From: an uncultured Lachnospiraceae bacterium
Lineage (GTDB): Bacteria > Bacillota > Clostridia > Lachnospirales > Lachnospiraceae
Assembly (NCBI GenBank): GCA_910585545.1
Contig: CAJUFN010000001.1
Coordinates: 124,001 to 188,000 of the forward strand
Length of the DNA stretch: 64,000 nucleotides
Direction of reading: 5' to 3'
The position numbers were made by a program, and so were the translations under genes. A model generated the notes under the pieces. The model searched no databases. It worked only from the letters and a program-made list of their open reading frames with translations, and had not been told where the DNA came from. Below, in pieces: positions 59,101-64,000 of this stretch. Positions within the stretch are counted from its first letter, which is position 1. The number at the start of each line of letters is the position of its first letter.

Positions 59101-61515
59101 CTACTTTACGCCTCTCTTAAAATGGCCCTTCGTATGTTCCATTTTAAGCGGCTCTAATTTTTTATCTTCTATGATCTGTTCTCCATACTGCTTAAGCAAC
59201 ACTTCCATCTCCAAATCCGTTTCTCTTGTAAAAGAAAGGCGGATGGCTGCCGGAGAAAGCTTTTTTATAGACGCGATCTCCCCTTCTAACATAAGGGGAA
59301 CAGAATTATATATGATATTATAACAGTAATCGCAATAATTTTTAACTGTAAATTCTTTTTTATAACGATCCTTTAAGCAATGGATCGCTTCCTGTCCATT
59401 ACATCCATAAATCGTTTTTTGTACACACTGCGCAGAAACCATCATCGGAATATATCCATAGACAACCATTTCCATATCCCTAACTCCCAAAAAACTCAAG
59501 TCTTTTTCATTCAATTCCATCGGAGCCGTCATGCCATGAACCTTTTTATGACGCCAGAATTCTTTGCTTTGTGTATTAAACATGTATACGTTCGCGTCCA
59601 GAATAATCGGTTTTTCATATCCCTTTTCTTGCAGGAACTGATAACTCTCCAAATTGCGAATGAGTACACCGTCAAACAACTCCACGATTCCTGCCCGCCA
59701 CATCTTTTCAAAAATCTTATGTGCCCTTTCCCGGAAAATATATGGCATAGAAAGATAAATCTGTGTACGTTCCTTCGTTCCTGAATTCAATATCCGCTTC
59801 CATTCTTCCGGATCCTTTCTTTGCACCAGCGTACTGTCTGCATAGATACGATTTACATATGGATTCTCTTTCGCACACAAAAATTGTTCCCACTGTTCCA
59901 CAGATACAAACAAACCTGGAACACTAACGCACGAATCTTTCTTTTCGTTCTTTTCGTTCTTTTCTTTCTTTTCTTCCCGCGATATCTTAGAATCAGAACA
60001 CTCCTTGAAAGGCAGCCTATGTCTTCGATATTTTTCCAAAACAGCCTCTTCCAAAGATTGTATGCCTTGTCTTCTCAATTCATTTAATGCCTGCATTGGC
60101 ATAAATACCGCGTCTTCTATCTCTACTTCCAGACTCTCAAACTCGTATGGGGTGCCGCCTGTTTTTCTCATCTGCTTACTTATGCGAGCAGCATCCATCG
60201 GCTGATTTTTTGCAGGTTCTGCCTGTGCCCCATTGGCTTCAACCACTATACCATTTCCAGACAGTATAAGTTTAGCAGATTTTGTCAATGAAAGCATTAA
60301 TTTCCCCTTAATTTTTTCTTTGATTTCCCTTTCTGCCAATGCTTTCATCTCTTTTAAAAGCATTTCATTTCGCGTGCGAGAAAGAATCGTATCCTTTTCC
60401 AATCCTTTCATCTTCCGCACAGGGATAAAAAACACCTGCCCTTTTGGATAATCCTGTCCTAAAGTATAGTTTTCCGGCTCACTTTCACTTTTCCACGGAA
60501 TCTCAATGACATCCCCTTTATGAAGTTTTGTAAGCGCTTTTACTTGCATTTGTTTCTTTTGCGGCTGTATCACCTTTAGTGCCGGAACCCCTGCATGATT
60601 CGGCCGCTCCAAAGAAACCATATCCCTGCCGTTTTGCTGACCATAATAACCACCATGAAAGCCGCCCCGGTTATAGATGTCCATCAAAAGTTCCATATCT
60701 TTTTGTTCTACACCAAAACCATCTCTGCCATTTTTCAAATACCAATCTGTGTACTTCCTGTACATGGATGTCACTGCTGCCACATATTCCGGCTTCTTCA
60801 TACGCCCCTCTATTTTAAAAGAACAGACACCGGCTTCAATCAAATCCGGAATTCCCTGCAGCGTACAGATGTCTTTTAAACTCAAAACATAAGAAGCCTT
60901 CTTTCCATCTACCTGATAAGGCAGTCTGCATGGCTGCGCACATTGTCCGCGGTTTCCGCTTCTTGCGCCGATCAGGCTGCTGTACAGACACTGCCCTGAA
61001 TAACAGTAGCAAAGCGCTCCGTGTACAAAGCATTCTACCTCGATTCCGGTCTCTGCAATCTTACGCACCTCATCGATATTCAGCTCTCTTGCCGGAACTA
61101 CTCTTTGCATCCCTTCTTGCATGGCAAATCTGGCTCCCAGCTCATTGGTAATGGTCATCTGCGTACTTGCATGGATCGCCACATCCGGAAAATGCTTTTT
61201 CAGCATCGTTAAGACACCCATATCCTGTACGATCACTGCGTCAATCCCCTGCTCATAATACGGCTCGAAATATGGCACAAATGATTCCATCAACTCTTTT
61301 TCTTTCAAAAGGGTATTCATCGTCATATATATTTTTTTGCCATGAAGATGTACTTCATCTATGGCATGCAAAAGCAGCTCTCTTGTGAAATTCTCTGCAT
61401 ATGCTCTTGCTCCAAACTTATCTCCGCCTACATAGACGGCATCTGCACCAGACGCAAGCGCTGCTTTCAAACTTGCATAAGAGCCTGCCGGTGCTAATAT
61501 TTCAATTTGTTTCAT
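59101..61515 (-). CDS. U32-family peptidase
   Basis: 804 residues. The U32 core opens with KQIEILAPAGSYASLKAAL and the signature GARSGNRGQCAQPCRLPY; the C-terminal part (from about 620) repeats features of the family (NYCDYCYNIIYNS). Bacterial U32 proteins modify or process cell-surface or translational components; in E. coli relatives they take part in tRNA hydroxylation. The cysteines could hold an iron-sulfur cluster. The start at 61515 is chosen over an upstream ATG that crosses the zapA terminator. Confidence 0.9.
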   Translation of the reverse strand: MKQIEILAPAGSYASLKAALASGADAVYVGGDKFGARAYAENFTRELLLHAIDEVHLHGKKIYMTMNTLLKEKELMESFVPYFEPYYEQGIDAVIVQDMGVLTMLKKHFPDVAIHASTQMTITNELGARFAMQEGMQRVVPARELNIDEVRKIAETGIEVECFVHGALCYCYSGQCLYSSLIGARSGNRGQCAQPCRLPYQVDGKKASYVLSLKDICTLQGIPDLIEAGVCSFKIEGRMKKPEYVAAVTSMYRKYTDWYLKNGRDGFGVEQKDMELLMDIYNRGGFHGGYYGQQNGRDMVSLERPNHAGVPALKVIQPQKKQMQVKALTKLHKGDVIEIPWKSESEPENYTLGQDYPKGQVFFIPVRKMKGLEKDTILSRTRNEMLLKEMKALAEREIKEKIKGKLMLSLTKSAKLILSGNGIVVEANGAQAEPAKNQPMDAARISKQMRKTGGTPYEFESLEVEIEDAVFMPMQALNELRRQGIQSLEEAVLEKYRRHRLPFKECSDSKISREEKKEKNEKNEKKDSCVSVPGLFVSVEQWEQFLCAKENPYVNRIYADSTLVQRKDPEEWKRILNSGTKERTQIYLSMPYIFRERAHKIFEKMWRAGIVELFDGVLIRNLESYQFLQEKGYEKPIILDANVYMFNTQSKEFWRHKKVHGMTAPMELNEKDLSFLGVRDMEMVVYGYIPMMVSAQCVQKTIYGCNGQEAIHCLKDRYKKEFTVKNYCDYCYNIIYNSVPLMLEGEIASIKKLSPAAIRLSFTRETDLEMEVLLKQYGEQIIEDKKLEPLKMEHTKGHFKRGVK

Positions 61516-61530
61516 TTCCTTATGCCCTTT

Positions 61531-61554
61531 AAAAAAGGCTGTCATAAGACAGCC
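61531..61554 (-). terminator. Terminator after zapA
   Basis: GGCTGTC-ATAA-GACAGCC, a perfect 7-bp stem, followed by a run of six Ts on the minus strand. Confidence 0.8.
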
Positions 61555-61965
61555 CTATCTTTTGTGATTTTTCATCTCTGTTTCTAATTTAACAACCTGC
61601 ATCTGCAATGCATTGTTCTCGGACTTCTCTTTCTCCAACGCTTTTTCCGCATTTTCCAGCTTAATCTGTACCGAAATCAATTCATGTTTCAGTTCATAAA
61701 TATCTTTTTCCTTCTGCTCCAGATCGCTTTCCAGCGTCTCCGCCTGTTTTGTTGCCTTGAAATAGTCATCTGCAATATTCAATCCCAACAATACGGTCTT
61801 TGTCTCCGGACTTTGCTTACGATAACCCTCCTGACCGAAAGATTCGTTCATTTTACGATTCAGATAAGTGGCTACTTGCTGAAGATACTCTTCACTCTCA
61901 AATCCACTTAATGTATATACTTTTCCCCCGATTAATACTTCTGCATTATTCTTTGCTGCTGACAT
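61555..61965 (-). CDS. zapA: Cell division protein ZapA
   Basis: Stabilises FtsZ bundles at midcell. 136 residues: globular head NAEVLIGGKVYTLSGFESEE and LLGLNIADDYFKATK, then a long coiled coil (about 65-135) for tetramerisation. The start at 61965 has an AAGGGGG site. Confidence 0.9.
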   Translation of the reverse strand: MSAAKNNAEVLIGGKVYTLSGFESEEYLQQVATYLNRKMNESFGQEGYRKQSPETKTVLLGLNIADDYFKATKQAETLESDLEQKEKDIYELKHELISVQIKLENAEKALEKEKSENNALQMQVVKLETEMKNHKR

Positions 61966-62043
61966 AGGAATACCCCCTTGCATTTTCTCCTGCGTTTTAT
62001 GTTTCTCATTATAAACGATTTATCATCAAAAACCAACTACATT

Positions 62044-63045
62044 TTATACATTTTCCATCGGAAGCCCAAGATGTTCATAAGTCAGTTCTGTTGCCACGCG
62101 CCCTCTTGGCGTCCGCTTTATAAATCCGTTTTTCAAAAGATATGGCTCATATACATCTTCCAACGTGCCCGAATCTTCTCCTACAGACGCAGCCAAAGTA
62201 TCCAGACCGACCGGCCCTCCCTGGAATTTCTGTATCATCGTAAGCAGAATATTGCGGTCAATCCCATCCAGCCCGTATTTATCTACATCCAGAATATCAA
62301 GCGCCGAAGAAGCCACTTCTTTGGTAATCTTCCCATCATATTTCACCTGTGCAAAATCCCTTACTCTCTTTAACAAACGGTTTGCAAGACGCGGAGTGCC
62401 TCGGGAACGTTTCGCAAGCTCTGCCGCTCCTTTCGCATCGATCTCCACTCCAAGTACTTTTGCAGACCTTATGATAATCGTCTTTAATTCCTCTTCACTG
62501 TAATATTCCAGATGATGCACCACTCCAAAACGATCCCTTAACGGTGCCGTCAGCATTCCTGCTCTCGTTGTTGCACCTACCAATGTAAATTCAGGCAGCT
62601 CCAATCTTATAGACCTGGCAGAAGCTCCTTTTCCAATCATGATATCGATCGCATAATCTTCCATCGCCGGATACAGAACTTCCTCCACCTGACGGTTCAG
62701 ACGGTGGATCTCATCTACAAACAGCACGTCGCCTTCTTGCAGACTATTGAGAATAGCTGCCATCTCACCCGGCTTCTCTATCGCCGGACCAGAGGTGACT
62801 TTCATATTTACGCCCATCTCATTTGCGATAATCCCCGCAAGCGTTGTCTTCCCCAGTCCCGGAGGACCGTAAAACAATACATGATCCAGGCTTTCTCTTC
62901 TTGCTTTTGCCGCTTCAATATAAATCTTTAACGTCTCTTTTGCTTTTTGCTGACCGATATAGTCTTCTAAAAGCTGTGGCCGAAGATTCCCTTCTATCTT
63001 GATATCTTCCTCCAATGTATCTGTCGTAATAATACGTCTTCCCAT
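62044..63045 (-). CDS. ruvB: Holliday junction branch-migration helicase RuvB
   Basis: 333 residues, AAA+ ATPase: Walker A GPPGLGKTT, Walker B VLFVDEIHRLN, sensor GATTRAGML and a winged-helix C-terminus (GFIKRTPRGRVATELTYEHLG). It follows ruvA; no ruvC nearby, and recU is in the same window. Confidence 0.97.
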   Translation of the reverse strand: MGRRIITTDTLEEDIKIEGNLRPQLLEDYIGQQKAKETLKIYIEAAKARRESLDHVLFYGPPGLGKTTLAGIIANEMGVNMKVTSGPAIEKPGEMAAILNSLQEGDVLFVDEIHRLNRQVEEVLYPAMEDYAIDIMIGKGASARSIRLELPEFTLVGATTRAGMLTAPLRDRFGVVHHLEYYSEEELKTIIIRSAKVLGVEIDAKGAAELAKRSRGTPRLANRLLKRVRDFAQVKYDGKITKEVASSALDILDVDKYGLDGIDRNILLTMIQKFQGGPVGLDTLAASVGEDSGTLEDVYEPYLLKNGFIKRTPRGRVATELTYEHLGLPMENV

Positions 63046-63072
63046 ATTATCTTCCCTCTATCTTGCATGTTC

Positions 63073-63681
63073 TTAAAACATCATCTGTTTCAATGAAAGC
63101 TTTAATACTTCTTCTACCGTCATACCATCTGCAATGACACTCTTAACCGCGCGCAGCGCCTCTGTACTGCCATATCCAAGCGCTACCAACGCCTGCACAG
63201 CTTCTGCTTGGACTCCGACGCTTTCGCTCATTTCTTGGGAATATTCCAAAGAGTCTTTTCCGCGCTCCAGTACATCTTCCATGCTTAATTTATCTTTCAA
63301 TTCAATAATCAGCTTTTCCGCCGTCTTTTTCCCAATACCCGGGGTCTTACTGATCGCTTTCGTATCATTGGAAATCACCGCAAACCGCAATTCATCCGGC
63401 GACATCCCGGAAAGAATCGAAAGACCGCCTTTTGGTCCAATCCCGCTGACTCCAATGACCAGCTTAAATACTTCCAAATCATCCTTGCTCAAAAATCCGA
63501 AAAGCTGCATGGCATCTTCCCGGACATTCAGATATGTATGGATCTTCACTTCTCGTCCTGCTGCCGGTAATCTTGTAATCGCCTGCCTTGGCATATAGAT
63601 ACCATATCCTACCCCGCCTACATCTACGATAATCTTATCTTCTTGAATATCAACCAATTCTCCCCGTATATACGAAATCAT
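63073..63681 (-). CDS. ruvA: Holliday junction DNA helicase subunit RuvA
   Basis: 202 residues: OB-fold (SYIRGELVDIQEDKIIVDVGGVGYGI), the helix-hairpin-helix core GVSGIGPKGGLSILS and TPGIGKKTAEKLIIELK, and the C-terminal RuvB-binding domain. The ruvAB pair is intact. Confidence 0.97.
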   Translation of the reverse strand: MISYIRGELVDIQEDKIIVDVGGVGYGIYMPRQAITRLPAAGREVKIHTYLNVREDAMQLFGFLSKDDLEVFKLVIGVSGIGPKGGLSILSGMSPDELRFAVISNDTKAISKTPGIGKKTAEKLIIELKDKLSMEDVLERGKDSLEYSQEMSESVGVQAEAVQALVALGYGSTEALRAVKSVIADGMTVEEVLKLSLKQMMF

Positions 63682-63692
63682 AACTACTCCTT

Positions 63693-64000
63693 TTATACTA
63701 ACTTTATTGTCTTGAGATGTTCCAGCATTTTATCTGCCGTAAATCCAATCGCCATACCTGTCACCATGCCTGCCAGCAACAGATATGGAATATAATACGT
63801 CACGCTAAATGTCTCCACTACAATCGCTGCCACAACTAATTGCCCTATATTATGGCATACACCCCCTGCGATACTGACTCCGATCAGGCTGAACCAGTTT
63901 GTTCTTCGAAGGAATGCCATCACGAAAAGACTGAACACTCCTCCTGACAGGCTATATAAAATACTAAAAAGATTTCCAAACAAAAATCCTGCAAGCAGCA
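63693..64000 (-). CDS. Gx transporter family protein (5' end missing)
   Basis: The last ~103 residues of a membrane protein that runs off the right edge; the frame stays open to 64000 (LLAGFLFGN...). At least three membrane segments; the sequence FSLIGVSIAGGVCHNIGQLVVA fits the Gx transporter / heptaprenyl diphosphate synthase component I family. It ends 11 nt before ruvA. Confidence 0.75.
   Translation of the reverse strand, partial: LLAGFLFGNLFSILYSLSGGVFSLFVMAFLRRTNWFSLIGVSIAGGVCHNIGQLVVAAIVVETFSVTYYIPYLLLAGMVTGMAIGFTADKMLEHLKTIKLV

Noticed and set aside
1..64000. CRISPR array, rRNA, tRNA, phage or integrase genes
   Set aside because: No spaced direct repeats, no rRNA-like or cloverleaf sequence and no integrase-like protein were seen. 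Short tRNAs could be missed by eye.

Overview
The window looks like chromosomal DNA of a spore-forming, low-GC Gram-positive anaerobe of the Lachnospiraceae type (the Mediterraneibacter / [Ruminococcus] / Blautia / Dorea area). The gene order and protein sequences fit that family. The evidence is a short L27 with a Prp-cleavable N-terminus next to prp, RecU instead of RuvC, HisZ with a short HisG, an alpha/beta-type spore SASP, GerW/YtfJ and YlbJ-like sporulation proteins, and a very large surface sialidase typical of mucin-foraging gut Firmicutes. The species call is inference. Nearly every gene is on the minus strand. Only lexA, a ylbJ-like gene, the SASP gene and rpmB are on the plus strand. 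I saw no rRNA, tRNA, CRISPR array or complete insertion sequence.

Layout, left to right. 1-2.9 kb: a pantothenate cluster (panB, panC, panD) downstream of a broken reductase-like gene that is split by a ~105 bp hairpin-rich mini-element. 3.0-4.3 kb: a divergent SOS pair, a yneA-like LysM protein and lexA, with several LexA boxes between them. 4.4-6.9 kb: feoA-feoB with two matching DtxR-like operators. 7.0-17.5 kb: a housekeeping block (rsfS, yqeK, nadD, yhbY, obgE, rpmA, prp, rplU; GNAT, CBS, aspartokinase; RNase G, TIGR03936 and TIGR03960 proteins). 17.6-21.9 kb: an iron/corrinoid-type ABC importer and a siroheme sulfite/nitrite reductase. 22.0-28.7 kb: a 2205-residue sialidase with two SGNH esterase-like domains. 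29-34.3 kb: a compact histidine operon hisZ-G-D-B-IE. 34.4-42.1 kb: recU, RluA and RsuA pseudouridine synthases, a YgiQ radical SAM protein, a HAD hydrolase, an RsmF-like methyltransferase and an M23 peptidase. 42.2-44.8 kb: ylbJ-like, a coiled-coil protein, coaD, rsmD. 44.8-49.2 kb: a mecA/mecR1/mecI-like unit (PBP, M56 membrane protease, BlaI repressor) with perfect BlaI-type operators over its promoter. 49.3-54.4 kb: SASP, recG, fakA-like, asp23, rpmB. 54.2-62 kb: sporulation and division genes (gerW, DUF2953, class B PBP, ftsW, U32 peptidase, zapA). 62-64 kb: ruvB, ruvA and a truncated Gx transporter.

The best candidates for a second look are five. (1) The mini-element that splits the probable ketopantoate reductase gene. 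(2) A HisIE enzyme carrying an N-terminal HisF-like barrel that has lost its catalytic aspartates. (3) The BlaI-M56-PBP unit whose M56 protein lacks a penicillin-binding sensor. (4) The esterase-sialidase megaprotein with a degenerate wall-sorting signal. (5) The pair of near-identical operators in the feo locus. Start codons were chosen by ribosome-binding site and family alignment from memory. No database search was run.
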